A stretch of DNA of 39,181 nucleotides from a virus. The position numbers and the translations under genes are program-made. The stretch spans positions 1-39,181 of the IMG/VR virus record IMGVR_UViG_3300028920_000150; one strand, 5' to 3'. The notes beneath the pieces were generated by a model, which made no database searches, had not been told where the DNA came from, and saw only the letters and a program-made list of their open reading frames with translations. Positions 29,535 to 37,753 of the stretch are shown here, piece after piece (the stretch's first letter is position 1; each line of letters begins with the position of its first letter).

Positions 29535-29821
29535 ACTTAATAAAAAAGATAAAAGAAGGAAAGATTGTTGGTTTACATTATGAAGTAGACGATTTAATGA
29601 CATATGGAATGGATTATGTTGTTATAGTTAGAAAAGTATATAAAGATGACCCCTTAAGATTTAAAGGAGAGATATTAGAATATAATGAAGAAATGTCAGG
29701 AAGTCTAAAGGGATATAAAAAACCAGAAGAAAAAATAGGAAAGGAATTAATGTTCTTTAATTTTGATAAGGTAAAATTTGTTATAGATAAAGATAAATAT
29801 ATAGTGGAGAAGATTTTATAA
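29531..29821 (+). CDS. small barrel-like protein
   Basis: 96 residues: MNLIKKIKEGKIVGLHYEVD, YGMDYVVIVRKVYKDDPLRF, KGEILEYNEEMSGSLKGYKK, FDKVKFVIDKDKYIVEKIL. Strand pattern and ending (DKYIVEKIL) resemble a looser member of the MVExL group. Directly coupled to the next gene. Confidence 0.5.
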   Translation: MNLIKKIKEGKIVGLHYEVDDLMTYGMDYVVIVRKVYKDDPLRFKGEILEYNEEMSGSLKGYKKPEEKIGKELMFFNFDKVKFVIDKDKYIVEKIL

Positions 29822-29979
29822 TGGTTAGAATTGGAGATAAAATAAAAGTTGGTAGAAGAAAAGGAACTATCATTAATATAGTAGAAAATATAGATGATAG
29901 ATACCTGATACTATATAAATCAAGAGGAAAAACATATGCCTTATTAGAAGGAGATATGGATTTTAAAGTGATAAAATGA
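29821..29979 (+). CDS. SH3-like small barrel protein
   Basis: 52 residues: MVRIGDKIKVGRRKGTIINI then DDRYLILYKSRGKTYALLEG. G-D-x-I-x-V...G-x-I-x-x-I...Y-x-L is a KOW/SH3-type barrel. It looks like a short relative of the 68-84-residue proteins at 34-36 kb, without the C-terminal tail. Confidence 0.5.
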   Translation: MVRIGDKIKVGRRKGTIINIVENIDDRYLILYKSRGKTYALLEGDMDFKVIK

Positions 29980-30641
29980 ATGAGGAATATAGATTAGAAA
30001 AAAATACAAGATATGGTAATGAAATAACAGATTTTATATTTACACCAAAAGATAAAAAATATAATGAATTACATTTAACTTATTGGGATTCTTATCATAG
30101 ACCTATAAAATATGAACCCATAAATAAGACAGATTGTTTATTGTATTTTAAAGGACATATGATACCAAAATTATTTCCATTGAAATACATAGAACCTTTA
30201 GAGGATTATATGATAAATCATATGAGAGGAAATGGATATACAGATATGAAACTAACAAAATTACCAGAAAGGAAAGAACAAAAAGATACTGTTACAGTTG
30301 GAAAATTACTACAAGAGATCGATGTAGACCACTTAAGAATAAGTTGTGGAAATTCAAGAACAATTCTTAATGCCTATAATAGAGAAGCATTAGCATATGC
30401 TCAAGCATTTTCAGGAATAATAGTGTTCTTTAAGAAAAGAGGAGGACATCTATGTTATCATATAAGTAGAGTGGGGATAGGAAATAGGTGGGGTTGGAAT
30501 AATGCAACTCAAATTAGAGATTTAATGCAGGGTGTAAATTTGCTTAAGGATATTAAAAAGAAAACCCTTGCAGTTAATATAAAAATACCAAAAGGATTTG
30601 AACAAAAAATGTTAGATGAAACTCTAATTAATAAACTATAA
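29976..30641 (+). CDS. early protein upstream of MoxR (221 residues)
   Basis: 221 residues. N-terminal half strands (ITDFIFTPKDKKYNELHLTY, WDSYHRPIKYEPINKTDCLL); second half alpha/beta (LLQEIDVDHLRISCGNSRTI, LAYAQAFSGIIVFFKKRGGH, GNRWGWNNATQIRDLMQGVN). No known domain recognised. It lies directly before the AAA ATPase, separated by 18 bases containing AGGAGAGTGATG, so it may be a partner or substrate of the MoxR module. Confidence 0.5.
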   Translation: MNEEYRLEKNTRYGNEITDFIFTPKDKKYNELHLTYWDSYHRPIKYEPINKTDCLLYFKGHMIPKLFPLKYIEPLEDYMINHMRGNGYTDMKLTKLPERKEQKDTVTVGKLLQEIDVDHLRISCGNSRTILNAYNREALAYAQAFSGIIVFFKKRGGHLCYHISRVGIGNRWGWNNATQIRDLMQGVNLLKDIKKKTLAVNIKIPKGFEQKMLDETLINKL

Positions 30642-30659
30642 GGAGAGTGATGTAAAAAG

Positions 30660-31817
30660 ATGGTAGTAAGAGAAGTAGGACACGAAAAGTTAGAGAGAAT
30701 CCTCAAGAAAGACTATGAGGAAGATATAGCACACTTTGTAAGTGGGGCTACAGGAATAGGCAAGTCAATGACAGTAGATAAAGTTTGTAAAAACTTATCA
30801 GATAAAATGGGTAGAGTGTATATAAAGTGGAATAGAATATCTAAAGAAGATAAAGTAAAGGTATCTGAAAATCCTGAAAAATATTTCTTTATGATGGATA
30901 TTCGTTTATCACAGTTAGACCCATCTGATTTAAGAGGTCTACCAGCATTGAATGGAAAGAGTGTAGTTGAGTGGAAAATTCCATTCTGGTTACACGTTGC
31001 CTCTCTAAAGGGAGCAAAGGGTATTATATTCTTTGATGAGATTAACCTTGCCCCTCCCAGTATACAGGCAGCAGCCTATCAGTTAATACACGATAGAGAG
31101 TTAGGAGAAACACCTATATCAAGTGGTGTATTGCCTATTGGAGCAGGTAATAGGTTAGAGGATAGAGCAAATGTATATGACTTACCAAGACCTCTACAAA
31201 ATAGATTTACCCATACAACCTTAAGACCTCCTGTTATTACACAAGATTGTAAAAGTAGGAATGGTATTACGGATTGGGGTGAGTGGGCTTTAAATAATGA
31301 TATTGATATGAATATTGTTACTTTTCTAATACAAAGACCTAACTTGCTTAACCCAAAAATAAATCAAGATAGTAATGAAAGAGCATTTCCAACACCAAGA
31401 AGTTGGGCAGTTTGTTCTAAACTTATTAAGGGAGAAAAGGATTTAGAGTGGATAGAAGAACTTGCTTCAACAGCAGTAGGTTCTGGAGCAGCAAGTGAGT
31501 TGGTATCTACAATTAAATTCCAAAGACAGATTAATTTAAATGATATTCTAAAACACCCCGAGAAAGCAGGAGATATAAAGGAACTTGATTTAAAATATTC
31601 TCTATTATCTTTAGTATCAGAGTGGTATGCAATAAATAATAAAAAAGAAAGTTTAGAAACTGTATTACAAATAGCAAATATAATACAACCTGAATTTGCT
31701 ATTCTATTATTGAGATTTGCAAAGATAAAACACCCCTCATCATTCAAGAAACACGTTACAACATTAAAGACTTGGAAACCCATTTCAAAGAAATATCAGA
31801 AGTATCTATTAACTTAA
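30660..31817 (+). CDS. MoxR-type AAA+ ATPase
   Basis: 385 residues. Walker A GATGIGKS at 29-36, Walker B IIFFDEIN at 122-129, LDPSDLRGLP (86-95) and a sensor-1 Asn in IGAGNRLED, then LPRPLQNRFTH (arginine finger area). These are MoxR/CbbQ-like signatures, close to the CobS-type group. Such ATPases act with VWA-domain partners to remodel proteins or insert metal ions. Two genes on comes a metallopeptidase/VWA partner, an established pairing that also occurs in phages. Confidence 0.85.
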   Translation: MVVREVGHEKLERILKKDYEEDIAHFVSGATGIGKSMTVDKVCKNLSDKMGRVYIKWNRISKEDKVKVSENPEKYFFMMDIRLSQLDPSDLRGLPALNGKSVVEWKIPFWLHVASLKGAKGIIFFDEINLAPPSIQAAAYQLIHDRELGETPISSGVLPIGAGNRLEDRANVYDLPRPLQNRFTHTTLRPPVITQDCKSRNGITDWGEWALNNDIDMNIVTFLIQRPNLLNPKINQDSNERAFPTPRSWAVCSKLIKGEKDLEWIEELASTAVGSGAASELVSTIKFQRQINLNDILKHPEKAGDIKELDLKYSLLSLVSEWYAINNKKESLETVLQIANIIQPEFAILLLRFAKIKHPSSFKKHVTTLKTWKPISKKYQKYLLT

Positions 31818-31826
31818 AATTAGATT

Positions 31827-32057
31827 ATGTATTGTAAAGTCAAGAGAAAATTTAACCTTTTTGCTTTTGGTGTCTATATAGATTTAAAAAATAGTGAATT
31901 AGGATTAACTATTTTGGATATGAATAGATACTATGAAGTTAAAAAATTGTTAGATTTAAGTTTAATAATCTTTTTAGATAGTGGTAGAGAAGCAATGGTA
32001 TCTAAACAGATAGTAGATATTTTCACTAAAGATGAAAGAATGGTTGAAGATTTATAG
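31827..32057 (+). CDS. small barrel-like protein with MVEDL tail
   Basis: 76 residues: MYCKVKRKFNLFAFGVYIDL, LGLTILDMNRYYEVKKLLDL, FTKDERMVEDL. Ends in the shared tail K-D-E-R-M-V-E-D-L. Lies inside the MoxR-VWA cluster, which may tie the tail family to that machinery. Confidence 0.5.
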   Translation: MYCKVKRKFNLFAFGVYIDLKNSELGLTILDMNRYYEVKKLLDLSLIIFLDSGREAMVSKQIVDIFTKDERMVEDL

Positions 32058-32068
32058 GAGAAAATATT

Positions 32069-32200
32069 ATGGAAGTAGAAGGAGAATGTGAAGAAGAAGT
32101 TGAGTGTCCTTACTGTAAAAAGAAATTTGTGTGGACATTTACTTATGTAGATGAAATAGATTTATCGGACTATGCTCCAGATAGAGATTGGTATGATTAA
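32069..32200 (+). CDS. acidic zinc microprotein
   Basis: 43 residues, MEVEGECEEEVECPYCKKKF then VWTFTYVDEIDLSDYAPDRD. CPYC pair plus another Cys; very acidic. Reads like half of a zinc ribbon. AGGAGAAAATATT upstream. Confidence 0.5.
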   Translation: MEVEGECEEEVECPYCKKKFVWTFTYVDEIDLSDYAPDRDWYD

Positions 32201-32211
32201 GGAGAAACTAT

Positions 32212-32553
32212 ATGAAAAAGAATGTTAGGGTATGTGATTTCTGTAATGATAGGGAAAATATAGCAACAAAAACTTGCACTTATTGTAATAAAGATTTATG
32301 CTTTAAACACATAAGGAGAGTAGCAATTTCTTTATATGGTTCAGGATATGGAGAAGATACTGAAAGTATAGCAACAACTTTAAAGTTAAGTGTTGGTTAT
32401 ACACACCCTAACTCAACAGTAGTTTATATATGTCCTGAATGTGAAAAGGTAATTAAAAATATATTATCAATATTATCTCAAGGAGATAAAGAGTATATAT
32501 TAAAAGAGTTGATAGAATTTATGAAAACAAAAGCAGAGGTAGAAGCAATATGA
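32212..32553 (+). CDS. B-box/ribbon-like zinc protein
   Basis: 113 residues. VCDFCNDRENIATKTCTYCN and DLCFKHIRR give C-x2-C...C-x2-C...C-x2-H, like a B-box; later VVYICPECEKVIKNILSI adds another C-x2-C pair. C-terminus helical, ending KAEVEAI. Located between the AAA and VWA genes and overlapping the latter by ATGA, so probably an adaptor of that module. Confidence 0.6.
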   Translation: MKKNVRVCDFCNDRENIATKTCTYCNKDLCFKHIRRVAISLYGSGYGEDTESIATTLKLSVGYTHPNSTVVYICPECEKVIKNILSILSQGDKEYILKELIEFMKTKAEVEAI

Positions 32554-33911
32554 GTAATGGTTTAAGTTTGGGTTTGACGGCAGAAGAAAAACTGATAAGA
32601 GCAAGAATACAACTACAAAAAGAGAAACCATTCTTTAGTTATTTAACTATGCACTTAAACTTTATAGAAACACCAGATATGCTTAAGAATTGTCCTGGTG
32701 GTATAGGTGTAGATAAGTATGGTAATCTCTACTTTGATCCCGAGTATATAAATACATTAGCAGATGAGGAAATAAAAGGTGTATTGGCTCACGAAGTAAT
32801 GCATTGTGCATTAGAACATTTAGAGAGATTATGTAATAGAGACCACTTTGTCTTTAATGTTGCTAATGATATAGTGGTAAATCATATGTTAATAAAAGAT
32901 GGTATGCAATTACCGAGAGATGGAATAAATCCATATGGAGATAGTATAGATTTCTTTGGTATAAAGATTAAGAAAATAGGAGATAAGACATCTGAAGAAG
33001 TATATGATAAACTTTGGAGAGGATTATCTAAACAATGGAATAAGAATAAAAAGAGAATTAAGGATTACTTATCAGAACAAGAGCAAAAAGGTAATGGTGG
33101 CTTTGACCAGCATATGTATGGAGAAAAGGAAAAAGATAAAAAGAATTGTCCTGTCTGTGGTGGTAGTGGTAAGGATAAAGATGGTAAAGATTGTCCAAGA
33201 TGTAGCAAGGAGAATAAAAAAGGTAGTAATGGAAAAATACCACAAAATGCAAAGGAAAAAGATTGGAAAAAGATATTAGTAGATGCCTGTTCACACGCAA
33301 GACAAAGAGGAAATTTACCAGCAGGAATGGAAAGAGTTGTAGGTAAATTATTAGAAACCTATATAGACTGGAAAGGCTTATTATATAGATATATTACATC
33401 CCAGATACCTGTTGATTATACTTGGGCAAGACCCAGTAAAAGAAGTCATTCATTAGGAATATATTTACCAGCAGTTGAGAAAGAGTTAATAGAAGTTATG
33501 GTAGCAGTAGATACATCTGGAAGTATAAGTCAAAAAGAATTAGCAGAATTTATATCAGAAATATCTTCAATAGTAAATTCCTTTAAGAATGTGGACTTAA
33601 CTGTTATTGATTGTGATTGTAGAGTTAATGGTGTTCACGAATTAAGAAATGCATCTGTAAGTGAAGTTATTACTAAAATAGGTAATAAGTTAAGAGGTGG
33701 TGGTGGAACATCTCATATCCCAGTATTTGATTGGATTAATAAGAATAAGCCTACAAGTAAATTTGTAATATGTTTTACGGATGGTTATACAGAATTTCCT
33801 GACAAAGAACAAGTTAAACAACCAGTATTGTGGGTAGTTGCAGGTAATTGGAGAGCAGATAAAGATAATTTCCCATATGGAAAAGTAATTGAATTGCCTA
33901 AAGATGATTAA
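32550..33911 (+). CDS. VWA-domain protein with metallopeptidase-like domain
   Basis: 453 residues. N-terminal DUF2201-like part with HEVMH at 81-85 (a zinc H-E-x-x-H motif, here in VLAHEVMHCALEH), then NDIVVNHMLIKDG. A central DnaJ-like zinc site C-P-V-C-G-G-S-G...C-P-R-C (200-218). C-terminal VWA domain with MIDAS DTSGS at 321-325 and GGGGTSHIPVFDW further on, then FVICFTDGYTEF. It is the standard partner of MoxR AAA proteins; ATPase and VWA subunits form a chelatase- or chaperone-like complex. The peptidase motif appears complete, so protein cleavage is possible. Confidence 0.85.
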   Translation: MSNGLSLGLTAEEKLIRARIQLQKEKPFFSYLTMHLNFIETPDMLKNCPGGIGVDKYGNLYFDPEYINTLADEEIKGVLAHEVMHCALEHLERLCNRDHFVFNVANDIVVNHMLIKDGMQLPRDGINPYGDSIDFFGIKIKKIGDKTSEEVYDKLWRGLSKQWNKNKKRIKDYLSEQEQKGNGGFDQHMYGEKEKDKKNCPVCGGSGKDKDGKDCPRCSKENKKGSNGKIPQNAKEKDWKKILVDACSHARQRGNLPAGMERVVGKLLETYIDWKGLLYRYITSQIPVDYTWARPSKRSHSLGIYLPAVEKELIEVMVAVDTSGSISQKELAEFISEISSIVNSFKNVDLTVIDCDCRVNGVHELRNASVSEVITKIGNKLRGGGGTSHIPVFDWINKNKPTSKFVICFTDGYTEFPDKEQVKQPVLWVVAGNWRADKDNFPYGKVIELPKDD

Positions 33912-33913
33912 TT

Positions 33914-34144
33914 ATGGAACCTGAATTAGAAAAAACCTATTATCATTATAGATATGGTCTATTTAAGGTTGTTGCTATTATAAAGTCTATTAGAAAAGAA
34001 CATTACAATTTGGTTATAAGAATATTATATAATTATAAGAACCGTAATATATTAAGAGTTCAACATTGGACACCATATTATAAAAATTGGGATATGTTTG
34101 TAAAAGAGATGACAATAGATGAATATATGGTAGAGGTCTTATGA
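33914..34144 (+). CDS. small barrel-like protein with MVEVL tail
   Basis: 76 residues: MEPELEKTYYHYRYGLFKVV, AIIKSIRKEHYNLVIRILYN, FVKEMTIDEYMVEVL. Short beta-strands and the shared tail I-D-E-Y-M-V-E-V-L. Starts two bases after the VWA stop. Stop and next start overlap (ATGA). Confidence 0.55.
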   Translation: MEPELEKTYYHYRYGLFKVVAIIKSIRKEHYNLVIRILYNYKNRNILRVQHWTPYYKNWDMFVKEMTIDEYMVEVL

Positions 34145-34362
34145 ATAAGAGAAAGGCAAATATAGGAGATTATGTTAGAGTGAAGATATATACCAAAGGA
34201 ATTGGTATAGTTTCAAGGATAGAAGTGAATTGTTTTAATTATAACTTAATATATCACATTAAAAAATTAAAGGAAGATAGTATGATAAGCCATGAATATA
34301 AATGTTATGCAAGTCAATTTGATGTTATAACTGAAGATGAAGCAATGGTTGAGTTAATATGA
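34141..34362 (+). CDS. SH3-like small barrel protein with MVELI tail
   Basis: 73 residues: MNKRKANIGDYVRVKIYTKG, IGIVSRIEVNCFNYNLIYHI, KKLKEDSMISHEYKCYASQF, DVITEDEAMVELI. G-D-Y-V-x-V...G-I-V-x-x-I...Y-x-L is a SH3/KOW-type barrel. Clear member of the tail family. Part of a chain of ATGA-coupled genes. Confidence 0.6.
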   Translation: MNKRKANIGDYVRVKIYTKGIGIVSRIEVNCFNYNLIYHIKKLKEDSMISHEYKCYASQFDVITEDEAMVELI

Positions 34363-34565
34363 CAGAAGTAGGAGATTATGTAATTCCAAAAGGTGGAGTT
34401 TTAAGAGGAGAACTATGTAAAGTAATAAGTAAATACTATGGGAATGGCTCTTATTTATTTAATTGTTATATAGTTATGTCTTTAATTAGTAAGGCAAGTT
34501 TTGAGTATTATAGAAAGGAATTTACACAGATAAATAAAGATAAGGTAATGGTTGAGGTATTATGA
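34359..34565 (+). CDS. SH3-like small barrel protein with MVEVL tail
   Basis: 68 residues: MTEVGDYVIPKGGVLRGELC, KVISKYYGNGSYLFNCYIVM, YRKEFTQINKDKVMVEVL. Similar layout to the previous gene (V-G-D-Y-V start, strands, tail K-D-K-V-M-V-E-V-L). ATGA couplings at both ends. Confidence 0.6.
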   Translation: MTEVGDYVIPKGGVLRGELCKVISKYYGNGSYLFNCYIVMSLISKASFEYYRKEFTQINKDKVMVEVL

Positions 34566-35467
34566 AGATAGAAGAAGATATGGAGAAACTTAATGAAAAT
34601 ATTTCTTCATTATGTAATAAGATAGAAGAACACAAGGAAAAGATAAAGATATTAGTAAATGATAAAAGAGAGAAGGCAGATGAATTCTTAAAGAATGGTA
34701 TTGATATTCCTGATAGTCTTATGGAAGTTTCAAAGAAAATAGAAAAGTATTTATCTGGAGATAATTCATATGAAAATTTAAGGAAGTCCTTAAGAAAGTT
34801 ATATGATACATCCTTTAATGGTATTGTAGGAGGAAGGATTAAAACAAATGTTACATTACCAGATAACCTAAAGCATTATAATCACGAAGATAATTTATGG
34901 ATTAATACAAAGGGGTTATCCTTTAAGTGGAAAGAAAGTAAAAGTTATTGGGAACCTGAATATTATAAGAGAACAAAATGTTTTACGGATTGGAAGGATA
35001 TAAAACAATTGATAGTTGATAATCCAAAGTTGACAAAGTTTATAAAGAGAAGTGATAAAAAGAAGATATATACAGCATTCTATAATTGTCTAAAGGATTG
35101 GAAAGAATTATATGGTATAAAAAAAGAATGGAATTATAAAATATATATTCCTAAATTTGAAGAAGGATACAGTAATGGAATAACAAGTGCTTCTTTTAAA
35201 GAGGCAACAAGAATAAAAGCAACCTTAAATTATAGAGGAATAAGATTAGATTTTGATGGTGGTGGATATTATAGTTCAAAGCAGATAGATTTAGGAAGTG
35301 AACTTGATTTAGAAGAACTATATATATTATCACAATTAAATGAAGAAGTTATAAAGGGAATAAATGGTATAGTTAATGAAGTTAAAGGAATTTATGATAA
35401 AGATTTAAAGTTATATGAAACCTTAAAGAATGATTTAGCACCCTATATATTCCAGAGAATGATTTAA
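34562..35467 (+). CDS. early protein, unknown (301 residues)
   Basis: 301 residues. N-terminal coiled coil (MEKLNENISSLCNKIEEHKE, KIKILVNDKREKADEFLKNG), central domain with FNGIVGGRIKTNVTLPDNLK, KGLSFKWKESKSYWEPEYYK and TLNYRGIRLDFDGGGYYSSK, C-terminal helices (LYILSQLNEEVIKGINGIVN). Resembles the plan of the 258-residue protein at 27,902. No domain recognised. It lies within the tail family array. Confidence 0.55.
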   Translation: MKIEEDMEKLNENISSLCNKIEEHKEKIKILVNDKREKADEFLKNGIDIPDSLMEVSKKIEKYLSGDNSYENLRKSLRKLYDTSFNGIVGGRIKTNVTLPDNLKHYNHEDNLWINTKGLSFKWKESKSYWEPEYYKRTKCFTDWKDIKQLIVDNPKLTKFIKRSDKKKIYTAFYNCLKDWKELYGIKKEWNYKIYIPKFEEGYSNGITSASFKEATRIKATLNYRGIRLDFDGGGYYSSKQIDLGSELDLEELYILSQLNEEVIKGINGIVNEVKGIYDKDLKLYETLKNDLAPYIFQRMI

Positions 35468-35468
35468 G

Positions 35469-35708
35469 ATGATACCTAAAGTTGGAGAATATTATAAGCA
35501 GTATGTAGATAAGCATCACTATAGAGTATTCAAAATACTTGAAGTAAAAAAAGAAGATAGTTGTGACATTTATAAATTTAAAGTCAGAGAAGTATTTAAG
35601 AATTTCTATGACCCTACAATAGGAAGATTGCAAGGATTGACTATGCATCTTCAAATGTGGAAATATGAAAAAGTTAATCCAGATGAGATTATGGTTGAGA
35701 ATTTATGA
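35469..35708 (+). CDS. SH3-like small barrel protein with MVENL tail
   Basis: 79 residues: MIPKVGEYYKQYVDKHHYRV, FKILEVKKEDSCDIYKFKVR, LTMHLQMWKYEKVNPDEIMV then ENL. G-E-Y-Y start and strands as in the sister genes; P-D-E-I tail. One base after the previous stop; overlaps the next by ATGA. Confidence 0.6.
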   Translation: MIPKVGEYYKQYVDKHHYRVFKILEVKKEDSCDIYKFKVREVFKNFYDPTIGRLQGLTMHLQMWKYEKVNPDEIMVENL

Positions 35709-35932
35709 ATATAGAAGATAATTTAGAATTAGCAGATAATAATAGACAAAAATGTTCTATATGTGGAAGAACAATACCAAAGAATGTTCATAGAGTATCA
35801 TTTTATTATAATACACAATGGGGTGGAAGCAATAAAAGAATATGTGGAATGTGTATATTAGAATTAGCAGAACATATAGATAAAGAATCCATAAAGGAAT
35901 GGAAAAATAAGATAATGGTTAAGAGAATATGA
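35705..35932 (+). CDS. zinc-ribbon protein with MVKRI tail
   Basis: 75 residues: NNRQKCSICGRTIPKNVHRV, SFYYNTQWGGSNKRICGMCI. CSIC and CGMC form a zinc site; the ending K-I-M-V-K-R-I is a variant of the family tail on a different body, showing that the tail is shared by unrelated domains. Confidence 0.55.
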   Translation: MNIEDNLELADNNRQKCSICGRTIPKNVHRVSFYYNTQWGGSNKRICGMCILELAEHIDKESIKEWKNKIMVKRI

Positions 35933-36183
35933 AACTAGAAATAGGAGAATATTATTTAGTTACTGAAACTTATCGTTTGACTAGTTCCGAAAAACAGATT
36001 ATAGTAATAGCAAAATTAGTTGCTATAAAAGATGATGAATATCATTTTAACTTTATAGCAAAGTATAGTAGTTATGAACATAATATAAATAAACAGTTTT
36101 ATATGCATGAACATGAAATAAATGGAGATAGGTTTAAGGTTAAACCTATAAATAAGGATAGAGTTATGGTGGCTACATTATGA
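35929..36183 (+). CDS. SH3-like small barrel protein with MVATL tail
   Basis: 84 residues: MKLEIGEYYLVTETYRLTSS, IIVIAKLVAIKDDEYHFNFI, FKVKPINKDRVMVATL. I-G-E-Y-Y start, several strands, tail K-D-R-V-M-V-A-T-L. Overlaps the next gene by ATGA. Confidence 0.6.
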   Translation: MKLEIGEYYLVTETYRLTSSEKQIIVIAKLVAIKDDEYHFNFIAKYSSYEHNINKQFYMHEHEINGDRFKVKPINKDRVMVATL

Positions 36184-36581
36184 AAAAGAAATTAGGAGAA
36201 ATAATATTGAGAGATCATGAAACAAAAAAAGTTTTAGATACACTTACAGTTTGGGGAACTCTATTTAAAGGAGAAAATTCAAAATATGTTACAGGTGGAG
36301 TATATGTATCATTTAAACCTGAAAATATAGATGCAGAATTTCCATTAATAAAAAAACTTATGGCTAAGAATACTGATTTGAGATTAAAGTATAATGCAGA
36401 ATTCTGGGGAGAATATTATAATCTAGGTACTTATGGTAATCCTAAGTATAAAGATTTTGAACAATCTATAAGATTTATAAAGTTAGTTAATGGATATTTC
36501 TTTGAGAATTATGATATAGAAGTTAAAATAAAACATAACTTTCAATATGTAGTGGATGCTAATATAGTGGAGAGTATATGA
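36180..36581 (+). CDS. early protein with IVESI tail
   Basis: 133 residues: MKKKLGEIILRDHETKKVLD, TGGVYVSFKPENIDAEFPLI, IRFIKLVNGYFFENYDIEVK. Alternating alpha/beta, with an ending V-V-D-A-N-I-V-E-S-I that replaces Met by Ile. It resembles the plan of the 149-residue protein at 27,456 (G-E-I/L-I/T start, strand, helix, strand). Not recognised. Confidence 0.55.
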   Translation: MKKKLGEIILRDHETKKVLDTLTVWGTLFKGENSKYVTGGVYVSFKPENIDAEFPLIKKLMAKNTDLRLKYNAEFWGEYYNLGTYGNPKYKDFEQSIRFIKLVNGYFFENYDIEVKIKHNFQYVVDANIVESI

Positions 36582-36808
36582 ACGTAACTAAAATGGCAGA
36601 AATTATTAAACTAGAGTATATGAGATTAATTAAAAAATCAGAACCATTTAATAAAATATTCTTTTGTAAGAGTTGTAAGAGAATAAGATTACATGGATAT
36701 AAAACTATTAATTATAAGATGTTTTATAGTAGAGAAGGTGGCAAGATAAAAGAAATAATTGAATGTGATAAATGTTATAAGAATAGAAAATTAATAGAGG
36801 CTTTATAA
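36578..36808 (+). CDS. zinc protein with LIEAL tail
   Basis: 76 residues: MNVTKMAEIIKLEYMRLIKK, IFFCKSCKRIRLHGYKTINY, EIIECDKCYKNRKLIEAL. CKSC and CDKC form a zinc ribbon; ending K-L-I-E-A-L is a loose version of the tail. Its stop shares a base with the next ATG (TAATG). Confidence 0.55.
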   Translation: MNVTKMAEIIKLEYMRLIKKSEPFNKIFFCKSCKRIRLHGYKTINYKMFYSREGGKIKEIIECDKCYKNRKLIEAL

Positions 36809-37092
36809 TGGATAGACAATTATGTGAGGAAATGGAAGATTTAATAATGGAATATCATTCGGATAAATATTATGTTTTAAATTATGGATATTATCTTCAT
36901 GTCTTTACTAATAGTGGTGATAATATGATTATGGTATTACATGGATATGGAACAGAATATGAGCCTTATGAATTAAAGTTAATAAAAGTAGATGAAGATT
37001 CAACAATAATTAAAAGTTTCTATAGTAAAAGAAAATTAAAGAATTACATTAAGAATAAATTAGCAGATGAATTAATGGTGTTAAAGTTATGA
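36808..37092 (+). CDS. early protein with MVLKL tail
   Basis: 94 residues: MDRQLCEEMEDLIMEYHSDK, YYVLNYGYYLHVFTNSGDNM, YELKLIKVDEDSTIIKSFYS, NYIKNKLADELMVLKL. A helix-strand-strand body and tail A-D-E-L-M-V-L-K-L. Fold not recognised. Confidence 0.55.
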   Translation: MDRQLCEEMEDLIMEYHSDKYYVLNYGYYLHVFTNSGDNMIMVLHGYGTEYEPYELKLIKVDEDSTIIKSFYSKRKLKNYIKNKLADELMVLKL

Positions 37093-37333
37093 CCTCAATG
37101 AAAGAAGATAAATATTATAGGTATTATGATAATCAAAAAATGAATACAATATTCTTAAAATAAATAAAATAGATTATAAACCAGATGGTTGTATGTATGG
37201 AACTTCTTTAAAATATAAACTATGGGTAGATGCTATAGTGGGTAATGTAGGTTTGATTTATACTAGTAGATATTACTGGGATAAGGAAGCAACTGAAATA
37301 ACAAAAGAAGAAGCATTAGTGGAGAGTATTTAG
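37089..37333 (+). pseudogene. tail-family gene broken or frameshifted at an A6 run
   Basis: Frame 0 starts at 37,089 (MTSMKEDKYYRYYDNQKMNT) and stops at 37,163. A different frame picks up at 37,139 and runs on to 37,333 (NEYNILKINKIDYKPDGCMY, VGNVGLIYTSRYYWDKEATE, ITKEEALVESI), ending with the family tail. Joining them needs a -1 shift at the AAAAAA at 37,135-37,140, exactly where the frames meet. The result would be an 81-residue protein of family style. It may be programmed slippage on the A-run, a true mutation, or an error in the homopolymer. The frame overlap without another start supports one former gene. Confidence 0.6.
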
Positions 37334-37753
37334 ATGGGAATGTATAGTTACCTTCAATATGAAGATTTACATTCAGAATATCCAGAAGAATTAGTTAAAT
37401 GGAGAGAGAGAAAATTAGAAGAAGGAGATGACTACTGGGATGCAATTGAAGTAGATGAAAATGGATATATAAGTTTTGAAGGCCTATCAGGATTTAAAAT
37501 AATAAGTTATTGGTATCCAGAGTTTATACAATTTCTAACTGAGATTGCTTTATTTATTAGAGGTCAAGTATGTTTTCTATATGAAACATCTGAAGAAATG
37601 GCTACAATACATTTTGAAGATGGAACATTTTATATTGATATGGGAGAAATGTGTTTCACTAAATTTACTGCAACTGAAGTAGAAAACATACATGGAATAG
37701 ATGTAAAAATACCAGAAGAATTAAAGGACTTAGTTATGGTTGGAAGTTTATGA
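37334..37753 (+). CDS. early protein with MVGSL tail
   Basis: 139 residues: MGMYSYLQYEDLHSEYPEEL, YISFEGLSGFKIISYWYPEF, EEMATIHFEDGTFYIDMGEM. N-terminal helical, middle mixed with aromatic residues, ends in K-D-L-V-M-V-G-S-L. Follows the frameshifted gene with adjacent TAGATG. Fold not recognised. Confidence 0.55.
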   Translation: MGMYSYLQYEDLHSEYPEELVKWRERKLEEGDDYWDAIEVDENGYISFEGLSGFKIISYWYPEFIQFLTEIALFIRGQVCFLYETSEEMATIHFEDGTFYIDMGEMCFTKFTATEVENIHGIDVKIPEELKDLVMVGSL

